Under the pieces are notes generated by a model. The model saw only the letters and a list, made by a program, of their open reading frames with translations, was not told the origin of the DNA and did not search any database. From contig NZFO01000007.1 in assembly GCA_002690705.1 (NCBI GenBank), positions 39,555-103,554 on the forward strand: DNA of 64,000 nt, given 5' to 3'. This DNA is from Magnetovibrio sp. (GTDB lineage Bacteria; Pseudomonadota; Alphaproteobacteria; Rhodospirillales; Casp-alpha2). This document shows, in pieces, positions 9,292-18,873 of the stretch (positions within the stretch are counted from its first letter, which is position 1; every line of letters begins with the position of its first letter). The position numbers and the translations under genes were made by a program.

Positions 9292-10661
9292 TCGAATTTA
9301 TACCCTTCCGATTTTTCAGAAATTTCTATCCCTAGACACCGGCGATTTGACGATTGTGAAGCAACTAATCCAGTCATGGCTGCGCGGACATCAAGATGAG
9401 ATATCTCCTCAATGGCCTCAGCAATAAAAGACTCCACCAAAAGGCTTCGTGCTAGTGCATCTGGAATGCCCCGGGAGCGCAAATAAAAAAGAGCTTCGGT
9501 GTTCAACTGACCAGTTGTCGCTCCGTGAGCGCACTTTACATCATCTGCGTAGATTTCTAGTTCAGGTTTAGTGTCTATTTCAGCCCTATCAGATAGGAGC
9601 AATGTTTTGGACAACATCCGCCCATCAGTTTTCTGAGCATCCTTATGAACAGTAATCTTCCCTTGGAACACAGAGCGTGATTCATCATCCAAAACACCTT
9701 TGAATACTTCCCGACAAGATGTATACGGAACCATATGTTCTATCAGCGTCGTGTTATCACAATGCTCTTTACCTCTCATCATATAAGCCCCGTTCAACCC
9801 GCAGTGTCCGCCAGAACCTTCCAACCGAACAAAGGACTCGTTGCGCGATAATCGCCCACCAGTCGACATGCAGAACGCCTCATAAGTCGCGTCACAGCCG
9901 ACTCTCACGTGGATTGAGGCCAAATGAGTTGCTTCGACATTCTCGTTTTGTACGCTGTAATGTCTTAGCCGCGCATTTCCCGAAACTTCAATTTCGGTAA
10001 CTGAGTTAACGAAATATGGCCCCCCACCAAGTCCCGTGTGATGTTGAATAAAAGTGGCATCTGCACCTTCGTCCATAACTATCAAGTTTCGAGGGTAGTA
10101 AGCAACTGGTCCATTGGTCAAACCAGCAACAAAAATCATTTCAATCGGCTTTTCAACAGCGGTATCCTTATGCACCCTGACCACGGCCCCACTATTCATC
10201 ATAGCCGTATTAAGGGCAACTAACGGGTTTCCATCGATACAACCCACTTGACCGAGGTGCGATGCGAACCATTCTGGATCTCGATCCATGGCACCACGTA
10301 GCGAGTCAACTGTGACGCCATCTGGCAAATTATCCATGCATGAAAATTCAGTTTTTAAGCAACCATTTACGAACACAATGCGCGGCACCATCGAGTCACC
10401 GGAGAATAGCGTTGGCAACTGGTTAACATCGACTTCCCCATCTTCAAGAGTGGCTGGCCTAAATATTGTGTCTTCTAAGGACCGAAGGCGCGTATATTTC
10501 CAGTCCTCCGTGCGTCCCGTTGGAAGTCCTTGGGCGCGGAATTCTTCCATACCGCATCGGCGAATGGAGTCGAGCCATTTCACACCGCTTCCGGGCAATC
10601 CGGGGTAAACCGCCTCATAATCACTTAGAAAGGTATCGGTATTTGAATTCATAATAGTCAT
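9288..10661 (-). CDS. sufD: Fe-S assembly scaffold subunit SufD
   Basis: SufD pairs with SufB and the ATPase SufC to form the SufBC2D scaffold on which clusters are built. The beta-helix core is present (about residues 150-380). The signature CAHGATTGQL near residue 375 carries the histidine implicated in SufBC2D function, and LFYLRSRGIP follows. The C-terminal tail is about 20 residues longer than needed and polar. It is encoded 12 bases after sufC. Confidence 0.95.
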   Translation of the reverse strand: MTIMNSNTDTFLSDYEAVYPGLPGSGVKWLDSIRRCGMEEFRAQGLPTGRTEDWKYTRLRSLEDTIFRPATLEDGEVDVNQLPTLFSGDSMVPRIVFVNGCLKTEFSCMDNLPDGVTVDSLRGAMDRDPEWFASHLGQVGCIDGNPLVALNTAMMNSGAVVRVHKDTAVEKPIEMIFVAGLTNGPVAYYPRNLIVMDEGADATFIQHHTGLGGGPYFVNSVTEIEVSGNARLRHYSVQNENVEATHLASIHVRVGCDATYEAFCMSTGGRLSRNESFVRLEGSGGHCGLNGAYMMRGKEHCDNTTLIEHMVPYTSCREVFKGVLDDESRSVFQGKITVHKDAQKTDGRMLSKTLLLSDRAEIDTKPELEIYADDVKCAHGATTGQLNTEALFYLRSRGIPDALARSLLVESFIAEAIEEISHLDVRAAMTGLVASQSSNRRCLGIEISEKSEGYKFE

Positions 10662-10673
10662 CTCTACACCTTT

Positions 10674-11423
10674 TTACTCAGCTGCCTGAGCAAATTCAGC
10701 ATACCCCTTCTCTTCCAACTCAAGCGCCAATTCCTTGCCCCCAGAACACTGGATCTTCCCTTTTGCTAACACGTGCACAAAGTCTGGGACGATATGTTCG
10801 AGAAGGCGCTGATAGTGGGTGATCACCAAGGTTGCGCGCTCTGGCGAACGTAAGGTATTTACCCCGTTAGCCACAACCTTAAGGGCGTCGATATCTAGAC
10901 CGCTATCGGTTTCATCAAGAATTGCCAAAGCTGGGTTGAGCACAGCCATCTGCAGCACTTCGTTACGTTTTTTTTCGCCGCCAGAAAAACCTACATTAAC
11001 AGGGCGCTTCAGCATATCATCCGGGATGCCGAGTTCCTTGGTCTTCTCCCGCACTATTTTCACGAATTCCATCGCATCCAATTCTTCTTCACCGCGATAA
11101 CGACGCACTGAGTTCAAGGCCTCTTTTAGAAAGGTCGTATTGGGGACACCCGGAATTTCAACGGGGTATTGAAACGCCAAAAAGATACCAGCCCCAGCCC
11201 GATCTTCAGGACTCATTTCGATTAAGTCATGATCCTTGAAAAGAATTTCACCGCGTGTAACTTCGTAGCCATCCCGTCCAGCCAATGCATAACCCAGGGT
11301 GCTTTTTCCCGATCCATTGGGCCCCATTATAGCATGGGTTTCGCCAGATTTTATAATAAGATCGATACCTTTAAGGATTTCAGTATCATCTACGCTCACG
11401 TGCAAACCTTTGATGTGTAACAT
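10674..11423 (-). CDS. sufC: Fe-S assembly ATPase SufC
   Basis: SufC is the ABC-type ATPase of the SufBC2D complex. Walker A GPNGSGKST, the signature FSGGEKKRNEV and Walker B LAILDETDSGLD, all with the SufC-specific wording, are present. A TTG-initiated frame reaches 11489 and would overlap sufB, but the ATG at 11423 starts exactly where homology begins (MLHIKGLHVSV) and gives the standard 249 residues. I see no strong ribosome binding site for it, so translation may depend on coupling to sufB. Confidence 0.95.
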   Translation of the reverse strand: MLHIKGLHVSVDDTEILKGIDLIIKSGETHAIMGPNGSGKSTLGYALAGRDGYEVTRGEILFKDHDLIEMSPEDRAGAGIFLAFQYPVEIPGVPNTTFLKEALNSVRRYRGEEELDAMEFVKIVREKTKELGIPDDMLKRPVNVGFSGGEKKRNEVLQMAVLNPALAILDETDSGLDIDALKVVANGVNTLRSPERATLVITHYQRLLEHIVPDFVHVLAKGKIQCSGGKELALELEEKGYAEFAQAAE

Positions 11424-11469
11424 TAAATTGGTACAACTTTCGTTTATGTTCCCATGTAAGGGAGGTTTT

Positions 11470-12927
11470 TTAGCCGACACTGCCTTCAAGGCTTATACTA
11501 ACAAGTTTCTGTGCTTCAACTGCAAATTCCATAGGCAGCTGTTGTAATACTTCACGGCAGAACCCGTTGACCACAAGAGCTATCGCAGACTCATCGTCTA
11601 TGCCGCGTTGCCGAAGGTAAAAGAGTTGATCTTCGTTAATCTTCGAAGTTGTCGCTTCGTGCTCAACTATAGCTTTTTTATTCTTGCTCTCTATATACGG
11701 AACAGTGTGTGCACCGCACTGATTGCCAATCAGTAGAGAGTCACACTGGGTATAATTGCGGGCATCTTGAGCCTTCGGTCCCATTCGCACTAAACCACGA
11801 TAGGTCTGATCGGATCGCCCCGCAGAGATCCCTTTCGAAATAATTTTTGACGAGGTATTCCTGCCTAGATGAATCATCTTTGTACCCGTATCCGCCTGTT
11901 GGAAATTATTTGTAATAGCTATTGAAAAGAACTCTCCTACCGAATTATCTCCCTGAAGAATACAGCTAGGATATTTCCAAGTAACAGCTGAGCCAGTTTC
12001 TACCTGCGTCCAGGAAATTTTTGAGTTATGCCCTCTGCATGCCCCTCGTTTTGTTACAAAGTTGAAAATTCCTCCTTTTCCGTTTTCATCACCCGGATAC
12101 CAATTTTGAACCGTCGAATACTTAATTTCAGCATTATCCAGAGTAACCAGTTCGACTACCGCTGCGTGTAATTGGTTTTCATCTCGCATTGGTGCAGTGC
12201 AACCCTCGAGATAGCTTACGTAGGAGTCGTCAGCTGCAATAATTAAAGTACGTTCAAATTGGCCCGTATTTTCAGCATTTATACGAAAATATGTCGATAG
12301 TTCCATGGGACAGCGAACCCCCTTAGGAATATATACAAAAGAGCCATCCGTAAACACAGCAGAGTTTAAACAGGCGTGTTTGTTATCTGTGTAAGGCACA
12401 ACGCTTCCAAGGTACTGACGAACCAGATCGGGACACCGTTGTACCGCTTCAGAGATAGGACAAAAGATAACTCCAACCTCTTCTAGCTTAGACTTGAAGG
12501 TCGTCGCAACGGATACCGAGTCAAAAACTGCATCCACTGCAACACCCGCTAGCATTTCTTGCTCACGTAATGGAATCCCTAATTTTTCATATGTTTTGAG
12601 CAACTCAGGGTCGACCTCATCAAGACTTTGAGGCTTATCAGCAGCAGATTTAGGCGCCGAGTAATAAAACGAATCTTGATAATCAATCGCCGGAAAATTT
12701 GGTTTTTGCCACGCCGGCTCGGGCATTTTTAACCAATGCCGATAGGCTTTCAGTCGCCAGTCTAGCAGCCAGCTTGGCTCATTCTTCTTTTTAGATATGA
12801 AGCGAACAATATCTTCATTTAAGCCCTTTGGTGCAGTCTCTACCTCAATATCCGTCACAAAGCCATACTTGTATTTTTCATCTGTCATCTCGCGAACTTG
12901 GGCTGCGGTATCTGGAGTAGCCACCAT
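11470..12927 (-). CDS. sufB: Fe-S assembly scaffold subunit SufB
   Basis: SufB is the main cluster-building scaffold; it accepts sulfur from SufE and interacts with SufC. Conserved blocks include [45 protein letters not shown] and the C-terminal region [17 protein letters not shown] with its functional cysteine. The 485-residue length is normal. It is the first dedicated scaffold gene, 50 bases after the IscS-like gene, which is the usual alphaproteobacterial order. Confidence 0.96.
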   Translation of the reverse strand: MVATPDTAAQVREMTDEKYKYGFVTDIEVETAPKGLNEDIVRFISKKKNEPSWLLDWRLKAYRHWLKMPEPAWQKPNFPAIDYQDSFYYSAPKSAADKPQSLDEVDPELLKTYEKLGIPLREQEMLAGVAVDAVFDSVSVATTFKSKLEEVGVIFCPISEAVQRCPDLVRQYLGSVVPYTDNKHACLNSAVFTDGSFVYIPKGVRCPMELSTYFRINAENTGQFERTLIIAADDSYVSYLEGCTAPMRDENQLHAAVVELVTLDNAEIKYSTVQNWYPGDENGKGGIFNFVTKRGACRGHNSKISWTQVETGSAVTWKYPSCILQGDNSVGEFFSIAITNNFQQADTGTKMIHLGRNTSSKIISKGISAGRSDQTYRGLVRMGPKAQDARNYTQCDSLLIGNQCGAHTVPYIESKNKKAIVEHEATTSKINEDQLFYLRQRGIDDESAIALVVNGFCREVLQQLPMEFAVEAQKLVSISLEGSVG

Positions 12928-12977
12928 TTTATTGCCGTCCTTTGTTATAAGATAATATCAGTTACAATCGCTTGTGT

Positions 12978-14138
12978 TTATGCCGCTGGCCGTGCTTTGT
13001 CGTAATCGCAGCGGGTTTTATGTCGACGCCAGAGTGCGAGCCACTCCTCGATAAACTTATCTATATGGGGATGCAATGTCCCTGTACCAAGACTTACGCG
13101 TATGGCAGTAGTTGACTGTTCGGTTGGCACCCCCATTGCTTCAAGTACATGGCTTGGTTCAACCTTTCCTGCTGAGCAGGCTGAGCCTGCACTAACCGCC
13201 ACACCAGCCAAGTCCATTGCTATTACTTGTGTGTCACTCCGCACTCCGGGCATGGTTACACAGGTTGTGTTTGGAAGCCGTGGTACATTTTTTGAAAAAA
13301 CTGTGGCTCCCTCCACGTTCTTTTTCATAGAAGCCTCCATTCCATCCCGCATGCGCTCAAGCTGTTCATAACCATTTTGGCTTTCTTGATGCGCCAAATG
13401 AGCAGCCACGCCGAAACCAACAATGCCGGGTACATTCTCAGTTCCCGCACGGATGCCATTTTCCTGGCTCCCGCCCAAAAGCAATGGGCGAAGCATTCCC
13501 CTAGATCTACAAATCAAAGCACCAACACCTTGTGGGCCGCCAATCTTATGAGCTGAGAGCGTTAAAAAATCTACATCCCAACCTTCAAAAAGAAGCTGTA
13601 ATTTTCCCGCCATCTGAACCGCATCTGTGTGCATTAATGCGCCATGACGACGGGCGATTTTCGCTGCTTCCTCGACGGGTTGGAGGGCACCCGTCTCGTT
13701 GTTCGCAGCCATAATAGAGACAAGGGCTGGTGTATTGTCCTCACGCAACATGCGATCCAAAGCTTCTAGATCTACTAACCCGTCTGTGGATACAGGAATG
13801 AGCTCAGCAACTACCGCCTGAGAAATTGCAGTCTTCAAAACGGCTGAGTGCTCAACAGCTGAGATCAAAACGCGGCTTCGTCCAGCCCCACAAATAACCA
13901 TATTATTTGCTTCGGTGCCGCCACCGGTGAAAACAACTTGATCAGATGCGGATCCAGCGAGTCCTGCGACATAGTCACGTGCGTCGTCAATTAATCGTCT
14001 AGCCTCACGTCCTAAACTATGAGCGGACGACGGATTAATAGCTCCACTGCGCATAGTATCGGACACTGCATCAATGACTGCCTGGCGTGCAGGTGAAGTC
14101 GCATTGTGGTCGAGGTAGGCAACATTATTAGCACTCAT
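12978..14138 (-). CDS. iscS: Cysteine desulfurase, IscS/NifS type
   Basis: This group I desulfurase provides persulfide sulfur to several acceptors; here tRNA thiolation by MnmA and Fe-S assembly are both likely. The PLP lysine is in LSAHKIGGPQGVG, the mobile catalytic cysteine in SAGSACSAGKVEPSHV, and TGGGTEANN is typical. A TTG-started frame extends to 14180 and overlaps iscR, but homology begins at the ATG at 14138. That start has GAGGAG about 15 bases upstream, a longer spacing than usual. At 386 residues it is complete. Together with SufS it gives the operon two desulfurases of different groups. Confidence 0.92.
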   Translation of the reverse strand: MSANNVAYLDHNATSPARQAVIDAVSDTMRSGAINPSSAHSLGREARRLIDDARDYVAGLAGSASDQVVFTGGGTEANNMVICGAGRSRVLISAVEHSAVLKTAISQAVVAELIPVSTDGLVDLEALDRMLREDNTPALVSIMAANNETGALQPVEEAAKIARRHGALMHTDAVQMAGKLQLLFEGWDVDFLTLSAHKIGGPQGVGALICRSRGMLRPLLLGGSQENGIRAGTENVPGIVGFGVAAHLAHQESQNGYEQLERMRDGMEASMKKNVEGATVFSKNVPRLPNTTCVTMPGVRSDTQVIAMDLAGVAVSAGSACSAGKVEPSHVLEAMGVPTEQSTTAIRVSLGTGTLHPHIDKFIEEWLALWRRHKTRCDYDKARPAA

Positions 14139-14166
14139 GACCGGGGTGTTCCGCTCCTCATATTTA

Positions 14167-14643
14167 TCATTCAGTTCCAAAAGTGGAAGTGCTTAGCTTT
14201 GTAGCTTCAGTAGATCCCGCACCTCTCGCAAGCACGCGCTGAGACACTACATCCTCAAGAGATACCGACTTTAAATAAGCGTATATTTGATTACCCAACC
14301 CTTCCCAAAGATCATGTGTCAGGCACCGCCCGTGATTAGTTTGGCATCCGGTTGGCGACGATGCACCGCAGCGCGTGGTTTGGATTGGTTCATCGACAGC
14401 CAGAATGATGTCGCAAATAGGCGTTTCCGATGCTTTTCGAGCGAGCAAATAGCCACCGGTCGCTCCACGCACGCTTTGGACCAATCCACTACGACGCAAT
14501 TTTCCAAATAGTTGCTCGAGATACGATAGCGAGATTTCTTGGCGCTCAGCAACATCAGCCAAAGCAACCGGTTCTCCTACAGACTCCTTAGCTAAGTCAA
14601 CCATTGCCATCACCGCATAACGCCCCTTAGTGCTTAATTTCAA
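14167..14643 (-). CDS. iscR: Rrf2-family regulator, IscR-like
   Basis: IscR binds a [2Fe-2S] cluster and adjusts Fe-S biogenesis genes to cluster demand. The N-terminal winged helix is clear (KLSTKGRYAVMAMVDLA, then LSYLEQLFGKLRRSGLV). Three cysteines, C92, C100 and C107, followed by LTHDLW with H110, match the IscR ligand set, with slightly wider spacing than in E. coli. The start codon is TTG at 14643, with AAGGAG eight bases before it. It heads the suf genes and probably autoregulates; see the direct repeat just upstream. Confidence 0.92.
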   Translation of the reverse strand: MKLSTKGRYAVMAMVDLAKESVGEPVALADVAERQEISLSYLEQLFGKLRRSGLVQSVRGATGGYLLARKASETPICDIILAVDEPIQTTRCGASSPTGCQTNHGRCLTHDLWEGLGNQIYAYLKSVSLEDVVSQRVLARGAGSTEATKLSTSTFGTE

Positions 14644-14672
14644 AAAACCTCTCCTTACAAGCTAGCTATTAG

Positions 14673-14699
14673 AATTTTGTGACACTTTAATTTTGTGAC
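14673..14699. promoter_or_regulatory. Tandem 11-bp direct repeat before iscR, candidate operator
   Basis: AATTTTGTGAC occurs perfectly at 14673-14683 and again at 14689-14699, a 16-base period, in the 60-base gap between the cysE stop and the iscR start. The position fits an operator for iscR/suf autoregulation. The repeat is direct rather than inverted, so it is not a textbook IscR palindrome. That it binds a regulator is inference. Confidence 0.45.
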
Positions 14700-14703
14700 T
14701 GGA

Positions 14704-15444
14704 TTAGCTCGCTTTTTTGCGATGATCACTAGTAGCATTGGCATCTTTGTCCTCAGCAGACAGCTGATTGTTCTTATCCAAAATATCTATTTTCTTGCTC
14801 AGAGCTGCAACCTCCTGACGCAAGGCATCAATAGTTTGCAAAATCGGATCAGGCCAATCCTCTGTCATTGTAGCGTATGCCCTAAATTCTCGCGCTTTTT
14901 CCCGATCGCGCGGCATTACGGCTTTGGCAGGAATCCCAACTGCAGTTACAGCCCCCGGAACATCTTTTGTTACAACCGCGTTAGAGCCTACTCGCGCATG
15001 CGCTCCAATGGTGATTGCTCCTAATATCTGAGCACCGGAGCCAACAATTACGCCGTCTTCAAGCGTGGGATGGCGCTTTTGACCTATCTGCGATGAAGAA
15101 TCGATACTGGGTGCAACACCGCCCAAAGTAACATCATGATACAGCGTTACGTTCTCGCCGATCACCGCGGTCTCCCCAATAACTACGCCACTACCATGGT
15201 CGATTACGAAGCCTCGGCCGATTTGGGCACCGGGGTGAATTTCAATTCCCGTGAGAATTCTGCCGATGTAAGCAATAAAGCGTCCTAGTATATATAAATT
15301 ACGCCCCCAAAACCAACGAGATATCCAGTGGCACATCGACGCGTGAAAACCCGGATAACAGAGAATGACCTCCAACCTGCTTTTTGCTGCTGGATCACGT
15401 TCCGTGTAAGCTGTAATTTCTTCTCGAAGTTTCTTGAAAACCAT
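14704..15444 (-). CDS. cysE: Serine O-acetyltransferase CysE
   Basis: CysE makes O-acetylserine, the committed precursor of cysteine. The N-terminal helical region is short (about residues 1-65), and the left-handed beta-helix of hexapeptide repeats runs to about 190, with the active-site block [12 protein letters not shown] and DVTLGG. The last 30 residues are a charged tail. The 246-residue length matches the short alphaproteobacterial form. It is upstream of iscR on the same strand with a 60-base gap, so cysteine synthesis may be coordinated with cysteine desulfuration. Confidence 0.94.
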   Translation of the reverse strand: MVFKKLREEITAYTERDPAAKSRLEVILCYPGFHASMCHWISRWFWGRNLYILGRFIAYIGRILTGIEIHPGAQIGRGFVIDHGSGVVIGETAVIGENVTLYHDVTLGGVAPSIDSSSQIGQKRHPTLEDGVIVGSGAQILGAITIGAHARVGSNAVVTKDVPGAVTAVGIPAKAVMPRDREKAREFRAYATMTEDWPDPILQTIDALRQEVAALSKKIDILDKNNQLSAEDKDANATSDHRKKAS

Positions 15445-15706
15445 GATTCCTCAGATACTTTGGCGTTGGTAGAGACTGGATAACTCGACCAGTTCATATC
15501 TACGGCGGTCATCCACAGGAGCCGATACGATGTTTACAACAGCTGGGGGCGACGCTGTGGCCCCCCTCCCCCAACGATATAGGATTTCCGACCAATTTAG
15601 TCAAGTATAAGACTTGCTTTTTTATAATCGTTTGCATTTGAGCGTGTTAAGCTTTTTAAAGGCTCACAGGATCTTTCTGTAAATTTTTTTCAAGGTTTAT
15701 CAACAT

Positions 15707-16357
15707 ATGCCAGAGGTAATTTTTAACGGCCCGGAAGGACGTCTTGAAGGGCGCTATCACCATTCTAAAACAGGGAATGCCCCGATTGCTCTTCTACTGC
15801 ACCCACACCCACAACATGGCGGGACCATGAGCAATAAGGTTGTGTACGCGCTTTACCAGAGTTTTGTGCGTCGAGGTTTTTCAGCCTTACGCTTTAATTT
15901 TCGGGGGGTCGGTCGCTCACAAGGGATATTTGATAATGGCCAAGGCGAGCTTAGTGACGCGGCGACAGCGTTAGATTGGATGCAGTCCCACAATCCCAAT
16001 GCTGGTCATTGTTGGATTGCCGGATTTTCTTTCGGTGCTTGGGTCGCCATGCAACTAATGATGCGCCGCCCCGAAATTTCAGGTTTTATCTCAGTCGCTC
16101 CGCCAGCCAATATCCACGATTTTTCGTTCTTAGCTCCATGCCCAGCGTCCGGAATGATCGTTCATGGTGACAAAGATGAGATAGTGCCAATCAATAGTGC
16201 CGAAAAATTAGCTCAAAAACTCAAAAAACAGAAAAATATCGAAATTGAGTATCGAATTCTCAAAGGTGGCGATCATTTTCTTGCAGATCACTGCGATAAA
16301 TTAATGGAATTAGTTAATGATTATCTGGACACAGCCCTCCATTCAATCACAGGATAA
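15707..16357 (+). CDS. Alpha/beta hydrolase, small CocE/NonD-like family
   Basis: This is a cytoplasmic alpha/beta-fold hydrolase of unknown substrate. The nucleophile elbow is GFSFGAW near residue 107, the acid is probably the aspartate in HGDKDEIVP near residue 160, and the catalytic histidine is in GGDHFLADH near residue 193. HPHPQHGGTMSNKVV near residue 34 is a hallmark of this widely conserved bacterial family. Length (216) is standard. It diverges from cysE across 262 bases and converges on anmK. Confidence 0.85.
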   Translation: MPEVIFNGPEGRLEGRYHHSKTGNAPIALLLHPHPQHGGTMSNKVVYALYQSFVRRGFSALRFNFRGVGRSQGIFDNGQGELSDAATALDWMQSHNPNAGHCWIAGFSFGAWVAMQLMMRRPEISGFISVAPPANIHDFSFLAPCPASGMIVHGDKDEIVPINSAEKLAQKLKKQKNIEIEYRILKGGDHFLADHCDKLMELVNDYLDTALHSITG

Positions 16358-16374
16358 ATAAAGCCCCAGCCGTA

Positions 16375-17502
16375 TCATTCAACAGAGTGGAATTTTCCAC
16401 CACTCATGGGTCTTAGAACCCCAGTTGTTTGCGGATACGTAAGTGGCATGGCAAATGCCGAACGAGCCGCTAAAAACGCAAAAGCCTGTGCCTCGAGGGC
16501 ATCGCCATCCCAGCCAACCGCCTCTACAGGCTCAACTGGCGTATTGATTCGCATTTGTAATTCAGCCATTAAAACGGGGTTCCTTCGGCCACCGCCCGTT
16601 ACCAGCCACCTCACGGGCGAAGCGGGTAAAAAAGCCGAAGCCGAGCAGACACTGGCCGCGGTAAAAGCGGTCAAGGTGGCTGCACCATCGGCTATATCCA
16701 CACCAAAAAGGTCTTTCACAACTGGGGCGAAATCATCCCGGTCAAGAGATTTTGGAACCGAACGAGCGAAATACGGGTTTTCCATCCAAGACTGCAAAAT
16801 TGCGGACTTAACTCCACCGTATTTGGCAAGCTTACCATCTTTATCATAGTTTCCCCGTTTTTGTGATTGCACCCATTTATCGATCAACGCATTTCCCGGC
16901 CCGGTATCGAATGCTATTGCGCCGCCATCAGGACTTATCCAAGTTAGGTTTGCCACCCCCCCAATATTTAAAATTACTAGAGGCCGTTCCAAACCCCGAC
17001 TCAATGCTACGTGGTATGCAGGCGATAAGGGGGCACCCTCTCCTCCCGCCGCGACATCCGATAAACGAAAATCTGCAACCACGGGTATCCCTGTCTCTTT
17101 AGCAAGCAATTTAGCATCGCCTACCTGACACGTGGTTTTAGTTTGAGGAGAGTGCAGCACCGTATGACCATGAAAGCCAATTAAATCAATATCGCTCGAT
17201 TTGAGTTGTGATTTCTTTAATAACTCTTTTACAACTTTTGTGTGCCGAGAAGTTAACTCGTTGACAACATCCACCGTGCTTCCCGCCTGATCTGGCACTC
17301 GACCTATAATATTGCTTAACCGCGAGCGAAATTCATCATCATAGGAATGAAACACATTAGCGCCGAATGCATAAATAGTATCTCCGTCGGTCTGAATTAA
17401 TGCACCGTCAATACCATCCATCGATGTGCCGCTCATAAGACCAATCACCCAAAGCTCTCGCTGAGGACCAATTTCAACCATGCCACTCCCTTTCAAAGTC
17501 AC
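16375..17502 (-). CDS. anmK: Anhydro-N-acetylmuramic acid kinase AnmK
   Basis: AnmK phosphorylates and opens 1,6-anhydro-MurNAc during peptidoglycan recycling, giving MurNAc-6-phosphate. The N-terminal phosphate-binding segment GLMSGTSMDGIDGAL, the FHGHTVLHSP block, the NIGGVANLTW segment and AFDTGPGNALID are all diagnostic. At 375 residues it is complete. It is divergent from tyrS with about 100 bases between them; pairing of anmK and tyrS is common in proteobacteria. Confidence 0.95.
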   Translation of the reverse strand: MTLKGSGMVEIGPQRELWVIGLMSGTSMDGIDGALIQTDGDTIYAFGANVFHSYDDEFRSRLSNIIGRVPDQAGSTVDVVNELTSRHTKVVKELLKKSQLKSSDIDLIGFHGHTVLHSPQTKTTCQVGDAKLLAKETGIPVVADFRLSDVAAGGEGAPLSPAYHVALSRGLERPLVILNIGGVANLTWISPDGGAIAFDTGPGNALIDKWVQSQKRGNYDKDGKLAKYGGVKSAILQSWMENPYFARSVPKSLDRDDFAPVVKDLFGVDIADGAATLTAFTAASVCSASAFLPASPVRWLVTGGGRRNPVLMAELQMRINTPVEPVEAVGWDGDALEAQAFAFLAARSAFAMPLTYPQTTGVLRPMSGGKFHSVE

Positions 17503-17601
17503 AAAAATATTAATGATGCGCGGTTAACATTGTATTTTAATTGGCTATGGCATAAACCCTGAAGCTCAAACAGGTGCCAAAATCAGCTACTAGAGGTAAG
17601 T

Positions 17602-18873
17602 ATGGCCCAATACAAATCTGAATTCGTCAACCGCCTCACAGAACGCGGATTCATGCACCAATGCACCGATTTAAATGCGCTTGATAGCGCTGCAGCAAAA
17701 AATCCGGTTACCGCTTACATCGGGTTCGACTGCACAGGACCGAGCTTACACGTTGGCAGCCTCGTTTCCATCATGCTTCTGCGACTCTTTCAAAAAACGG
17801 GGCATACACCAATTATTCTTTTAGGGGGAGGGACAACAAAAGTTGGAGATCCGTCGGGGAAGGATGAGAGTCGACAACTACTTGGGGATTCCGCAATCGA
17901 AGCTAACATGAGTGGTATAAAAAAAGTTTTCGTTAAATATTTATCATTTAGCGACGAACCTAACGTTGCGGAGATAGTGAACAACGCAGACTGGTTAGAC
18001 GAGTTGCATTACATTTCATTTCTCCGAGACTATGGCCGGCATTTTTCGATCAATCGAATGATGTCTTTTGACTCCGTGAAAACACGGCTTGATCGTGAAC
18101 AGCATCTTACATTTCTCGAATTCAACTACATGATTTTACAAGCATACGACTTTTTAGAGCTAGCACGTCGGCGCGGTTGTATCTTGCAGATGGGCGGCTC
18201 TGACCAGTGGGGTAATATCGTCAACGGGGTCGAGCTAGGTCGACGGATCGACAATGCTGAACTTTTTGGTCTTACCACCCCTCTCATAACCACAAATTCA
18301 GGTGGTAAAATGGGAAAAACTGCCGCCGGCGCTATCTGGCTAAGTGATGATATGCTCCCGGTATATGATTATTGGCAATTTTGGCGCAATACAGAAGATT
18401 CTGACGTAGGTAAGTTCTTACGCTTATTTACAGAGCTGCCTTTGGAAGAAATTGCGCGTCTAGAAGCTTTGCAGAACGCCGAATTAAATGAAGCTAAAAA
18501 AATTTTAGCCGACGCGGCCACGGCTTTGTGTCATGGTAAAGATGCTGCAGCAAAATCTCGAATAACTGCGGAACAGACTTTTGAGCAAAAATCTGTGGCC
18601 ACTGGTCTACCAACCATCGACGTCTCTGAAAGGGAATTAGAGTCAGGGATATCTGCCATGGATTTATTCCGCCGCACGAAACTTAGTAATTCAAACGGCG
18701 AGACACGGCGCCTAATTCGAGGTGGGGGCGCCCGCTTAAATGATATGCCTCTTGATAATGAGGCGTTGGTTTTGACCACAGCAGATATCGGGGAAGCCGG
18801 CGTTATCAAACTATCCGTCGGAAAGAAACGACACGTTTTAGTTCGCTCCGTCGCTAAATCTCAGAATGAATAA
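17602..18873 (+). CDS. tyrS: Tyrosyl-tRNA synthetase
   Basis: This class I synthetase charges tRNA-Tyr. The HIGH-like motif is PSLHVGS near residue 48 and the KMSKS-like motif is KMGKT near residue 236. [12 protein letters not shown] binds the substrate, and a C-terminal S4-like RNA-binding segment is present (about 355-415). Length (423) is typical for TyrS. The ATG at 17602 is preceded by GAGGTAAG. The gene's last 8 bases overlap the next gene, suggesting coupled translation with a membrane glycosyltransferase. Confidence 0.97.
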   Translation: MAQYKSEFVNRLTERGFMHQCTDLNALDSAAAKNPVTAYIGFDCTGPSLHVGSLVSIMLLRLFQKTGHTPIILLGGGTTKVGDPSGKDESRQLLGDSAIEANMSGIKKVFVKYLSFSDEPNVAEIVNNADWLDELHYISFLRDYGRHFSINRMMSFDSVKTRLDREQHLTFLEFNYMILQAYDFLELARRRGCILQMGGSDQWGNIVNGVELGRRIDNAELFGLTTPLITTNSGGKMGKTAAGAIWLSDDMLPVYDYWQFWRNTEDSDVGKFLRLFTELPLEEIARLEALQNAELNEAKKILADAATALCHGKDAAAKSRITAEQTFEQKSVATGLPTIDVSERELESGISAMDLFRRTKLSNSNGETRRLIRGGGARLNDMPLDNEALVLTTADIGEAGVIKLSVGKKRHVLVRSVAKSQNE

